The translations under genes were made by a program, and so were the position numbers. From Treponema sp. (GTDB taxonomy: Bacteria > Spirochaetota > Spirochaetia > Treponematales > Breznakiellaceae): 42,781 nucleotides of DNA. The stretch lies in contig WRIB01000020.1 in the NCBI GenBank assembly GCA_009782955.1, forward strand, positions 1 through 42,781, read 5' to 3'. The notes under the pieces are model-generated. The model was not told the origin of the DNA and did no database searches. It worked only from the letters and a program-made list of their open reading frames with translations. Within the stretch, counting starts at the first letter, position 1; the number at the start of each line of letters is the position of its first letter. Of this stretch, positions 16,919-25,769 are shown one piece after another.

Positions 16919-18033
16919 AACAATTATTTTTCTTCACTGTTCTATTAAGCCTGGGAATAACTTCAGGCGCACAGATCAGGACAGCCCACTATGAGATCAT
17001 TGTTCCGGAAGGAACCAGTGATGTATATTCATCCGAAATGGAACAGCGGTTTACCGAGTTTAATAAGGTTTTTCGCTTTGATCCGGCGCAGCTTGGTTCT
17101 CTGCTTAAAGTAAGGGTCTTTACCGATAAAAATGAATACGACAGCTATGTTGTCGGCTTACTGGGAAGCCCAAGACCCGGCGCTATTTATATTCACTACC
17201 GTAACCCCGCCAACAGGGAACTGGTAATACACAGGGGAAGCAGCGAAGAAGACTCCATTGTTCCCTACCAGGCATTTATTCAGTTCCTGCGTGCTTTTAT
17301 CCACGAGCCGCCGCCGTGGCTTCGGGAAGGTTTTGCCGTCTATTTTAATACTCTTAAGTATGACAGGGCCAGGGGAACACTGGTTTACGAAGAAAACCTC
17401 AGTTGGCTTGATACGGCAAAACGATCAGCCATAAACCCTGAAGCAATTCTACAGTCCGCCGCTTCTTTTCCAAACATACAGGCTTTTTCCTGGGCTATGG
17501 TTTCATTTTTTATGTCTGATAAAAGCAGTGATTATTTTCGATCCCTGACAGACTCTTTAATGATGCTTTCTCCTGATGCATCAACTGAAGAAAATGTCCA
17601 GTTGATGTACAAAAGACTGATAATGTTTAATCCCATTGCCGCACTGACAAGAGATTACAGTAATTATATTGCAGGCAAAAAAACCTTTACAGAACTGGTT
17701 GAAGACGGGCAAAGAGCATACGGAGCAAAAAATTATATTGCTGCAGAAGAATCCTTCCGCAAGGCGGCAACACTTAGAAACAATCACTATGCTCCCTGGT
17801 ACTACCTGGGTCTGGTGGCATACGAAAACAAAAAATACAACGAAGCGGAAGACTTTTATAAAAAAGCTTTGGATTTGGGCGGCGAAAGAGCCTTGATCCA
17901 GTATGCCAGAGGGGTAAATGCCGCTGCCGCAGGAAAAAAAGCCGAAGCAATAGCTTTTCTGGAAGAAGCCGCCGCCGCAGACAGTGCCAGGTACAAAACC
18001 CGTTCCGACGAGCTAATCAGAAAGCTGCAATAG
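16903..18033 (+). CDS. Peptidase MA-like domain plus TPR protein
   Basis: PPPWLREGFAVYF motif; C-terminal TPR repeats (NYIAAEESFRKAATL, KYNEAEDFYKKALDL). Confidence 0.65.
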   Translation: MERTLKQLFFFTVLLSLGITSGAQIRTAHYEIIVPEGTSDVYSSEMEQRFTEFNKVFRFDPAQLGSLLKVRVFTDKNEYDSYVVGLLGSPRPGAIYIHYRNPANRELVIHRGSSEEDSIVPYQAFIQFLRAFIHEPPPWLREGFAVYFNTLKYDRARGTLVYEENLSWLDTAKRSAINPEAILQSAASFPNIQAFSWAMVSFFMSDKSSDYFRSLTDSLMMLSPDASTEENVQLMYKRLIMFNPIAALTRDYSNYIAGKKTFTELVEDGQRAYGAKNYIAAEESFRKAATLRNNHYAPWYYLGLVAYENKKYNEAEDFYKKALDLGGERALIQYARGVNAAAAGKKAEAIAFLEEAAAADSARYKTRSDELIRKLQ

Positions 18034-18051
18034 GGAGTTTGTTTACACGGG

Positions 18052-18099
18052 GGTACAGAGGTTTACGATTGGCTCAATAGCACGTAAATCTCCGTGCCC
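18052..18099 (+). terminator. GU-compensated stem-loop after the TPR gene
   Basis: GGTACAGAGGTTTACG / CGTAAATCTCCGTGCC: 13 Watson-Crick and 2 G-U pairs with one mismatch; no clear T tract. Confidence 0.4.
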
Positions 18100-18256
18100 T
18101 AGGAGCCTGTCGGACTTGTAGAATTTTGCGGTAAGTAACCGCAAAATTCTGCGATTTATGGGCTCCTTTGCGAGTTTGCAAGGTAGAAAATACTCAAAAA
18201 CTCGGTTTTTGAGTATTTTGTTTATAGAAAAGGGCAAAGCCCGACAAACTCCTAGG
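18098..18256. mobile_element. MITE-like element with terminal inverted repeats and nested hairpins
   Basis: TIRs CCTAGGAGCCTGTCGGACTT / AAGCCCGACAAACTCCTAGG (17/20). Perfect hairpins AGAATTTTGCGGT-aagta-ACCGCAAAATTCT (18120-18150) and AAAATACTCAAAAA-ctcgg-TTTTTGAGTATTTT (18187-18219). Confidence 0.75.
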
Positions 18257-18280
18257 TTCACTTTACCATTTTGATATTGG

Positions 18281-18631
18281 TCATTTCCGCTTGTTCTGCA
18301 TTTCCAGCAACAGATCCAGATGGCGTAACATGTATTCCTGGAATTCCGGGCAAAGCTTATCGAAAAGAAGTTCGATTTTTTTTCGGATTTCACCCCCGGA
18401 ATTATCAAACATAGTCCCTATTCCGGTTTTTAACCAATCTTCGCTTACTCCGAAAGTCATGGAAACAAGCTTAACCATGCGATCATTAAGTACCCGCCGT
18501 TCTTTTTCCAATTCGTAAATATAGCTTCTTGAAAGGTGTAGATCCCCGGCAAAGTTTGTGGGCGTTTTTTTAAGCGCTTTTCGTACTCGAATCAGCCGCT
18601 CATTTGCTGTTTCCGTTGGCTTTCCGTTCAT
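18281..18631 (-). CDS. XRE-family helix-turn-helix protein
   Basis: RLIRVRKALKKTPTNFAGDLHLSRSYIYELEKERRVLNDRMVKLVSMTFGVSEDWLKTG. Confidence 0.88.
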   Translation of the reverse strand: MNGKPTETANERLIRVRKALKKTPTNFAGDLHLSRSYIYELEKERRVLNDRMVKLVSMTFGVSEDWLKTGIGTMFDNSGGEIRKKIELLFDKLCPEFQEYMLRHLDLLLEMQNKRK

Positions 18632-18700
18632 AACAACCTTATGCGATTAAGAATATACCATGACAAATATCACACAGAATGATTCTAAAAACAACAATAT

Positions 18701-19963
18701 TTACTTCGCAGCGGTTTCTGTCGCAACAATAGATTTCTTTCTTCGTCTCCGTCTTGGTTTAGCCGTTTCGTCTGGTTTAACTTGAACATGCTGAACCCTG
18801 CTGTGTCTGATGTGTGCGGCCTGTTTTTCGCGTTCAAAGGTACGAATTTTCTTTAAATCAATGCCATGTTCGGCAAAGATAAGCCGTACTGCCTGTTCCA
18901 GTTCAACCTTGGGCGGATTCATGGGAAGTATAAAACGGCGCACATCAAAAAAAACTGTTTTATACTTTTCCCAACTGCTTTTCGTTAATTCCTGCCAGGG
19001 TGTTTTTTGTTCCAGATAATTGCGGATTAATGCTGCAAGCGGCGACGGCTTCGCAGATAACAGCTGCTTTCCTGACGGCGACTGCTTCGCTGGCGGCACC
19101 TGCTTCGCTGGCGGGTGTCCATTAACAGATGAATAATGTCCGGAAACAAGATCAACAAAACCCTTAAGGTATGCATTACGGAAAGCCGAGTCAATTTTCA
19201 TCATGGCAGAAGCTTCTTTTTGCAAAAAACCGTAAAGTCCTGCATCTTCCAGACTTTCTATAATTTGAGGAGCGGCAGGGGAACGGATAATTTTGGAAAG
19301 TTCTTCGGTAAGACGGGAATTGGAAATTTGATTCAGAAAAAACGCCTCTTTTTTAATGCGTCTCCGCAGGAGCCATGGAATGGAAAAACCTCCTGCTGCA
19401 GCATATTTAACAGCCCGTATCATCCGTACAGGATCATCCCGAAAGATCAATTCCGGAGGTATAATAGGCCGCAGGATTTTTTTCCTGATATCGTTCATGC
19501 CGTTTACATAATCCACAACCAGTTGTTTGCCCGGATCGTAAAACAAGGCATTGCAGGAAAAATCTCTGCGTAATACATCTTCTTCGATGGTACCGTAGGT
19601 ATTACTGGTGTGCCCATCCTTAAGGGAACGAAATGTGGATACTTCAAAGATTCTTTCGCCGAAAAAAACATGAACCAGGCGGAAACGTTTTCCGATAATT
19701 CGGGAATTACGGAAAACCCTCTTAACTCTGGCAGGGGTGGCGTCGGTTACAATGTCAAAATCCTTGGGCTTTTTCCCCAGAATCAGATCCCGTACCGCAC
19801 CTCCGACGATATAACTTTCAAAACCGTTTGCACGCAGCCGGCCGGTAATAAATACCGCATCGCTGTCTACATCGGCAATGTTAATTTTGTGTTCATCACG
19901 GGTGTAGACTTCGGCCTTTTTTTTAAGGCTGCCGTCCTGTTCTTTTCCATATCGGATCAGCAC
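18701..19963 (-). CDS. pcnB: Poly(A) polymerase / tRNA nucleotidyltransferase family protein
   Basis: YIVGGAVRDLILGKKPKDFDIVTDATPARVKRVFRNSRIIGKRFRLVHV; basic C-terminus RRRRRKK. Confidence 0.88.
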   Translation of the reverse strand: MLIRYGKEQDGSLKKKAEVYTRDEHKINIADVDSDAVFITGRLRANGFESYIVGGAVRDLILGKKPKDFDIVTDATPARVKRVFRNSRIIGKRFRLVHVFFGERIFEVSTFRSLKDGHTSNTYGTIEEDVLRRDFSCNALFYDPGKQLVVDYVNGMNDIRKKILRPIIPPELIFRDDPVRMIRAVKYAAAGGFSIPWLLRRRIKKEAFFLNQISNSRLTEELSKIIRSPAAPQIIESLEDAGLYGFLQKEASAMMKIDSAFRNAYLKGFVDLVSGHYSSVNGHPPAKQVPPAKQSPSGKQLLSAKPSPLAALIRNYLEQKTPWQELTKSSWEKYKTVFFDVRRFILPMNPPKVELEQAVRLIFAEHGIDLKKIRTFEREKQAAHIRHSRVQHVQVKPDETAKPRRRRRKKSIVATETAAK

Positions 19964-20046
19964 ATATATTCCTAATCAACCCAGGATAGCTGCTGCAAAA
20001 CCTGTAACGGAGGTTTTTCCGCCTGTGCAACAGCTCCGATCGTAAT

Positions 20047-21021
20047 TTAATCCAGATGCCGCAGAAGCCAGTTAAGAAGAGCTTCTGTCACTTCTTCCCT
20101 GTTGGTTTCATTGATCGTTTCATGCCGTGCTTCCGGGTATACCACAAATTCCAAATTATTAATTCCCTGACTTCTGTACGAGTTTACAAGGGCAGTCGGG
20201 CTTGTTCCCATGTCTCCTACAGGATCCGCACTGCCGCAAAAAATAAATACCGGCAAGTCCTTGTCGATCCGGGCAATAGCATTATTTTTATGTATTGCCG
20301 ACAAGCCTCTAATCATGTCACGATTAAAACCCGAAGAACAGTCATATCCGCAAAGAGGATCCGCTTCGTAAGCATCTACTTCTTTTTCATCACGGGAAAG
20401 CCAATCAGAAGCTGTTCGGTTCGGCCTGAAAGGCATGCTATAGGGACCCTTGGTCATGGCAATGGCAATTTTGGAAACGCGTCTTTTACCTTTTAACAAG
20501 GCAAGCAATGCAAGAACCGGCGCCCCCAGGGCGATCTTTGCCCCTCCCGGACCTCTGGTTCCGGAAAGTATACATCCTTTTAGCTTGATATTCGGGTCCG
20601 GATTTTCTATTAATGCCTGAACCAAAAAGGAACCCCAGGAATGACCCATTATAAAGAAAGGCGCCTCTCCGTATTCATTCCTGGTTTTTTCTATAATATG
20701 CCTTGCTACAATTCGCAAATCTTCCACTACCCGGAAAAAACCGTCATGGTCTGCGGTATGACCCAACAGACCGCCCTTTCCCGCATCATTAACCGAAAGG
20801 TCTGCGGTCTTTCCATGACCCCGCATATCTGCAGCCCAGACTTCAAAACCCCTGGAACACAGCTCCTTTGCAAGACGCCCGTACCGGAGGCAATGTTCCG
20901 CCATTCCGTGAGCGATATGTATAATGCCCGCAGGCTTTTCTGCCTTGGCTTCCTGCTGCCAGCGCCGCACAAAGATTTTTGCCCCATCATCGCAAGTAAC
21001 CCAGCAGTTGGATTCAATCAT
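20047..21021 (-). CDS. Alpha/beta hydrolase (monoacylglycerol lipase-like)
   Basis: HGMAEHCLRYGRLAKELCSRGFEVWAADMRGHGKT, GHSWGSFLVQA, C-terminal YPEARHE. Confidence 0.88.
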   Translation of the reverse strand: MIESNCWVTCDDGAKIFVRRWQQEAKAEKPAGIIHIAHGMAEHCLRYGRLAKELCSRGFEVWAADMRGHGKTADLSVNDAGKGGLLGHTADHDGFFRVVEDLRIVARHIIEKTRNEYGEAPFFIMGHSWGSFLVQALIENPDPNIKLKGCILSGTRGPGGAKIALGAPVLALLALLKGKRRVSKIAIAMTKGPYSMPFRPNRTASDWLSRDEKEVDAYEADPLCGYDCSSGFNRDMIRGLSAIHKNNAIARIDKDLPVFIFCGSADPVGDMGTSPTALVNSYRSQGINNLEFVVYPEARHETINETNREEVTEALLNWLLRHLD

Positions 21022-21139
21022 GCTTTATTATGGTACAGTCACCTTATATATACAAGAGGACCGTAAGCCAATGGCGCCACAGGCTCCTGGGCCGGCTGCC
21101 ATATTGAAACAATGAGCATATTCATCCGAAAATGATTGT

Positions 21140-22831
21140 ATGGGAAAAAAAGCAGCCTTAATCCTGCTGGCGTTGTGTTGTTTCCGAATCGGCGCTGAAA
21201 CAGCGGTAGGGACTTTTCCCAAAGAGAATGCTGACGCTACCACCCCTGTCTGGCGGCATGCTCCCGGAGGAGCATTGCTGGGAGTACCGGCAATTCAGGC
21301 TGGAACAGTGGTGGCTGTACTGGAAGGCGGCCATCTAAAGGCTTATACCCTGGAAGGAAAGCCGCTTTGGGATTATTGGGCCAAATCACCACGGTTAATT
21401 CCCTACGTAACACGCAGCCGTGAAGGAACTTCCTATATATGCCGTACCGACGGCACGTTTATTGCAATAAACCGGGCAGGAAGGGAGTTATGGCAGCTTA
21501 AAACCGGACCTATTACAGCCCCGGTGGTTTGCGGATGGGACGGAAGAATATTTGTTACAACCGAAAAAAAAATCGCCTGTTATACAGCCTCGGGTTACCT
21601 TTTATGGAACGTCGAGCTGGAACAAAAAATTGTTTCCGGCCCTTTTCTTGCCGGAACAGGCGGAATTGTAACTGCCCTTGAGGGAGGAGAACTATTGGAG
21701 TTTAACCCTTTTGGCAAAGTTACAAGCCGTCAAATCGGAGAAACCCCAACGGCAATAATCCCGGTTAATGGCGGAACTGTAACGCTTTTAAAAAACGGCT
21801 ATCTTAAGTTATACCGGGAAAACTCTCTTTCTCCTGCCCGTAATGTGGGAAGCGTCCGCGGCACTCCTTTGGGCGGAATTAGCCGAGGTAATAGCGTGGC
21901 TCTGCTGCTTTCAAACGGTTCTGTAGTGCAGGTGTCGCTTTCAAACGGGAAACAACAGTGGAGTGAATCAAGCCACATAAAAAACAGAGAAATTGATACC
22001 GCTAACGACTTTGCCATGTTATGGGATGAACGCGGAATCTATGTATTCAGCCAGTTGGGAGCAACAGGAATCAGTAATGCCGGAAAACGGTTATGGCTCC
22101 TCAGGTTAAATGGCGCTTCATCTATCCCTGTTTTGAGTGATGACGGTACCCTCTTTTCCGGCGGAAAGGATTGGATACTTTATGCATATAAGGTTGAAAA
22201 TCGTATTGTACAGCGGAAAGAATCTTTATACGGCCCTGCTCCGGATGGAAACTACGGCCTGGCAAACCCTGACCCTTCTCCATGGGCGGAAGATTACGAC
22301 AGATTTTACGAAACACGAATGAACGAAGAATTAAGATATCTAAGTTCTCTGATTAAAGAAGGCAAGGTGGGAGAAAATGAGCTGAATTATGCCGCATACC
22401 TTCGGGAGATTTCCGGGTCATCTATTAACCCAAAAATATCGCAAAGCAGGCCGCCGGTTCATGTCCGGCACCGTTCGGAAGCGGCCAGGCTCCTGGGCTA
22501 TTTTGGCTCACGCGAAACGATCCCTTTCCTGACGGAACTCTACCTGAAAGATCCCGACCCGGCTGTACGGACTGCCGCAGCCGAAGCCATCGGCCGTATA
22601 GGCACTGATCCCGATGGCATAGCTATGAGAGCTTTTACTCAAATAATTACGGCAGCCAACCGGGATGAACAGATTCTTATCGTTACAGCATCCGCCATTG
22701 GTGCACTGTGCCGCTTTTCAGGCCCTCCTTTGAGCGAAAGCGGCATACAATTACTGGGTATTATTGAACGTGATTTTATGCCGGCACGGGCCAGAGCCCA
22801 GGCCAGGCAGGAAATAGCCAATATGAGGTAA
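21140..22831 (+). CDS. PQQ-like beta-propeller protein with C-terminal HEAT repeats
   Basis: Repeated GxxLW/GxELWQLK blades; C-terminal EAARLLGYFGSRETIPFLTELYLKDPDPAVRTAAAEAIGRIG. Confidence 0.8.
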   Translation: MGKKAALILLALCCFRIGAETAVGTFPKENADATTPVWRHAPGGALLGVPAIQAGTVVAVLEGGHLKAYTLEGKPLWDYWAKSPRLIPYVTRSREGTSYICRTDGTFIAINRAGRELWQLKTGPITAPVVCGWDGRIFVTTEKKIACYTASGYLLWNVELEQKIVSGPFLAGTGGIVTALEGGELLEFNPFGKVTSRQIGETPTAIIPVNGGTVTLLKNGYLKLYRENSLSPARNVGSVRGTPLGGISRGNSVALLLSNGSVVQVSLSNGKQQWSESSHIKNREIDTANDFAMLWDERGIYVFSQLGATGISNAGKRLWLLRLNGASSIPVLSDDGTLFSGGKDWILYAYKVENRIVQRKESLYGPAPDGNYGLANPDPSPWAEDYDRFYETRMNEELRYLSSLIKEGKVGENELNYAAYLREISGSSINPKISQSRPPVHVRHRSEAARLLGYFGSRETIPFLTELYLKDPDPAVRTAAAEAIGRIGTDPDGIAMRAFTQIITAANRDEQILIVTASAIGALCRFSGPPLSESGIQLLGIIERDFMPARARAQARQEIANMR

Positions 22832-22836
22832 TTTCG

Positions 22837-22935
22837 TTAGTTGACCTTGAACTTCATTACTTCCTTGGTAAGGGTATCAATGCTGCTTTTATTCCCTACC
22901 GTAGATTCATCTTGCGGATTTTGCCCGTATGGTGT
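22837..22935 (-). pseudogene. Remnant of a methyl-accepting chemotaxis protein C-terminus
   Basis: Minus strand reads NTPYGQNPQDESTVGNKSSIDTLTKEVMKFKVN*, resembling MCP tails, with an in-frame TAA just upstream. Confidence 0.5.
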
Positions 22936-23012
22936 ATTTTATTAGGGTAACCATTTTCAAAAAACTGAAGGTTTTAAAAAGCCTCAGAGCATATCCAAAA
23001 AGGAGCATTATT

Positions 23013-24776
23013 ATGAAAAATCCTTTTCGCATGGTATTAATGGCCGTTTTGTTTCTGGCGGTTGTTTTTACGGTTAATGCCCAAAATGTTAACCGGGAAG
23101 AACTGGAAACCAACCAGGCAACGGTAAACTTTATCAATTATGAAGGGCCCCATTCACGGATTGATACGGTAGAACAAATCCGGAATATCGGGTATGAACT
23201 GGGACGCGCTGTCAGAAACGGCGCCGCCAGGGCAGGAGCGGCAAACCGTTATTTTGTAATCCACTGTGTGGGCGATACCGACGGAGATAAGTTCGATGCT
23301 GATGTATTTGGACTGGGACCGGATGTCGGCGTAGACCACATCAGAAACCTCAGGCTGATTATTCAGGGGTATCTTCAGGGCGCTTACGATTACAGCGCCG
23401 CGGATGCCTCGGTTCTGGCCCGTTATGTTACGATTTACAATGCCGTTTTCCGGGGAGACTGGGATTTCTATACAACACGGTATAAAAACGTTGTTGTCGA
23501 TAACCTTGTTCGGGAAAGAGCAGGCCTTTCGATCCGTTATGATGAATGGCCCGGCCAAACCTTAATGACCATACCTCTGGGAACAGGAGCGCCGGGTTCT
23601 CTCAGCGCAATTGACACTTCCGGCCTTACCGACCCTGCGGTAATTGATTCTTTGCGAAGCGAAGAAGGCAGAGGTATCGAAGATCGTCAGGACATGGTTG
23701 ATCTGAAAGAACGGGAAGCTGAAGAAGCTAACCAAAGCGCAACGCTTCAACGAGAAGCAATAGCTGAAGAAGAAAAGAACATACAGCGTAACCGGGAAGA
23801 AAGCAGCAGTACCCAGCAGCGGATTGAACAGCAGCAACAGCAGGCACAGCAGCAGCAGCAGCAGGCACAGCAGCAGCAACAGCAGGCACAGCAGCAGCAA
23901 CAGCAGGCACAGCAGCAGCAGCAGCAGGCACAGCAGGACGAAGCCGCCGGCAAAATAACGGCGGAAGAATCCCAACGGCAGCAGGAACAAGCACGGCAAC
24001 AGCAGGAACAAGCACGGCAGCAACAGGAACTGGCTCAGCAGCAACAGGAACAAGCTCAGCAGAGGGAGCAGGAACTGGCCCAAGAACAAATGGCCAATGA
24101 ACAACGTCAACAGGAAATAGCTGAGCGTGAACAGGAACAGGAACAACGCCGCCAGGATGCAGATGCAGCCCAGCAGCTGGCCGATCAAAAAACCGAGGAA
24201 GCCCAGCAGGAACGGCAGCAGATTGCCCAGGATCAGCAGGAAATGATTGATTCGGGCAGCACGACAGGTGCAGCAATAGCCAGTGCAACCCCCGGAACAC
24301 CCAGCGTCAATGGCCTCCTGGCAGCAGGAATATTACAGAGCAACACCTCATTGGGCCGCCTCCTGCGAGTTGATCCCAATAATGGAAATGTTGTTCAGAC
24401 ATCCCCCATGACATCGGTAAATACCAGAACGGTTACCATTTCAGGCAACCGGATCTTTGCTATTGCCGGAATCAACCGCGGAAATGCGGCAATCAGGCTC
24501 GTTGAAATGAACAATGATTCTCTGGAAATGCTCAAGCAGGGAGACGATGATATTAATCAGAACAGTTTGCTTTGGACAAATGGTAATAATCTCTACGCAA
24601 TTGTTATAGTAGATGGTAAAGATTACCTGGCCCGGTTTGACACTAACCTGGTAAAACAAGCCCAGACCGCTGTGGAGGTACACCCCTACGCTTCCTGTAT
24701 ATTCCAGGGAGACCGGATTCTTACCCAAAAGCTCGACGGTACGCCGCTGCTTCTTAACGGACAGACACTAAGATGA
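23013..24776 (+). CDS. p83/100 family spirochaetal protein with Q-rich heptad repeats
   Basis: VNREELETNQATVNFINYEGPHSRIDTVEQIRNIGYELG...; signal peptide; RBS AAGGAG before the ATG at 23013. Confidence 0.88.
   Translation: MKNPFRMVLMAVLFLAVVFTVNAQNVNREELETNQATVNFINYEGPHSRIDTVEQIRNIGYELGRAVRNGAARAGAANRYFVIHCVGDTDGDKFDADVFGLGPDVGVDHIRNLRLIIQGYLQGAYDYSAADASVLARYVTIYNAVFRGDWDFYTTRYKNVVVDNLVRERAGLSIRYDEWPGQTLMTIPLGTGAPGSLSAIDTSGLTDPAVIDSLRSEEGRGIEDRQDMVDLKEREAEEANQSATLQREAIAEEEKNIQRNREESSSTQQRIEQQQQQAQQQQQQAQQQQQQAQQQQQQAQQQQQQAQQDEAAGKITAEESQRQQEQARQQQEQARQQQELAQQQQEQAQQREQELAQEQMANEQRQQEIAEREQEQEQRRQDADAAQQLADQKTEEAQQERQQIAQDQQEMIDSGSTTGAAIASATPGTPSVNGLLAAGILQSNTSLGRLLRVDPNNGNVVQTSPMTSVNTRTVTISGNRIFAIAGINRGNAAIRLVEMNNDSLEMLKQGDDDINQNSLLWTNGNNLYAIVIVDGKDYLARFDTNLVKQAQTAVEVHPYASCIFQGDRILTQKLDGTPLLLNGQTLR
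23829..23935 (+). repeat. 21-bp tandem repeat (CAGCAGCARCAGCAGGCACAG), about 5 copies
   Basis: Encodes (QQQQQAQ)n with a 7-residue period. Confidence 0.9.
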
Positions 24777-24786
24777 ATCTAAGGTA

Positions 24787-24817
24787 GGTGTTCCAAAAAC
24801 TGAAGTTTTGGAACACC
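24787..24817 (+). terminator. Hairpin GGTGTTCCAAAA-actgaag-TTTTGGAACACC after the p83/100 gene
   Basis: 12-bp perfect stem just past the stop codon; shares its core with the hairpin at 3330-3360. Confidence 0.6.
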
Positions 24818-24835
24818 CTCAGATAAACATTGGCG

Positions 24836-24869
24836 CCTCAATCAAGACTTAAAAGAGCCTTGATTGAGG
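24836..24869 (+). promoter_or_regulatory. Hairpin whose 3' arm contains the SD of the PHP gene
   Basis: CCTCAATCAAG (24836-24846) / CTTGATTGAGG (24859-24869); GAGG at 24866-24869 lies 9 nt before the ATG at 24879. Confidence 0.6.
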
Positions 24870-24878
24870 TATGGAATT

Positions 24879-25769
24879 ATGTCGAAAATAGATTTGCACA
24901 TTCATTCAAGATTCAGCAGTGACGGCGAAATTCCGGTCAACCGTATTCTGGAAATGTGTTCCCTAACAGGAATGAAACTCGTATCAATAACAGATCATAA
25001 CTCTGTAGAAGGTGTAAGCGAAGCCATGGAAACAACGGATGTCGAAGTTGTTCCCGGTGTTGAACTGGACTGTATTTACAGGGGATTAAATCTTCACCTG
25101 CTCGGATATGGCTTTGATCACACAAATAAAGCGTTTTTAAAAATTGAGGAAGATATTCTTAATCAGGAAAAAGATGCAGGTGAGAAAAGAATCCGTCTGT
25201 TCCAAAAGGCAACCGGTATTCCGCTTGATATTGCGGAAATTCTTAATTCAGAGCACGCAGATATTATCAGCGGAGAATTAATCGCAGAACATGCTCTGGC
25301 AATAAAAAACATCGGGGATTATGATGTATTAAAACCATACCTGCCGGGCGGAGAAAAGGCCGATATGCCCTATGTACGGATTTACTGGGATTTTTTTGCT
25401 CCGGATAAACCGGCATACGTACCAATTCGGTATATTTCTTTACCGGATGCAATAAAACTTATCCACAATGCAAACGGGATGACAGTATTGGCACATCCCG
25501 GACAGAACCTGTCCGGTAATTTCAGCCTGTTACCTGATATTATTTCGGAAGGTCTTGACGGAATCGAAGTATACTCTTCTTACCATTCCGCAGAAGATGC
25601 CGCCTATTTTCTTGATATCGCCAAACAAAACCGGCTGCTGGTCAGCTGCGGAAGTGATTTTCACGGAAAGAACAAACCAGCCATTCAGCTTGGAGGCCAC
25701 GGCGCCTTGCTTGACGATGAAGAAATTATAACCTCATTCCACCATAAACTTATTGGAGAAAAAAAATGA
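24879..25769 (+). CDS. PHP-domain metal-dependent phosphoesterase
   Basis: DLHIHSRFSSDGEIPV, SITDHNSVEG, VPGVELDC, LAHPGQN, CGSDFHGKNK. Confidence 0.92.
   Translation: MSKIDLHIHSRFSSDGEIPVNRILEMCSLTGMKLVSITDHNSVEGVSEAMETTDVEVVPGVELDCIYRGLNLHLLGYGFDHTNKAFLKIEEDILNQEKDAGEKRIRLFQKATGIPLDIAEILNSEHADIISGELIAEHALAIKNIGDYDVLKPYLPGGEKADMPYVRIYWDFFAPDKPAYVPIRYISLPDAIKLIHNANGMTVLAHPGQNLSGNFSLLPDIISEGLDGIEVYSSYHSAEDAAYFLDIAKQNRLLVSCGSDFHGKNKPAIQLGGHGALLDDEEIITSFHHKLIGEKK

Noticed and set aside
23829-23935. Possible CRISPR-like array
   Set aside because: Contiguous 21-bp tandem repeat without unique spacers, inside a coding sequence.
23562-24300. Minus-strand ORFs (208, 190 and 68 aa) rich in Leu, Val/Pro/Ala or Cys
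   Set aside because: They are the antisense of the CAG-rich repeat in p83/100; composition is an artefact of the repeat.
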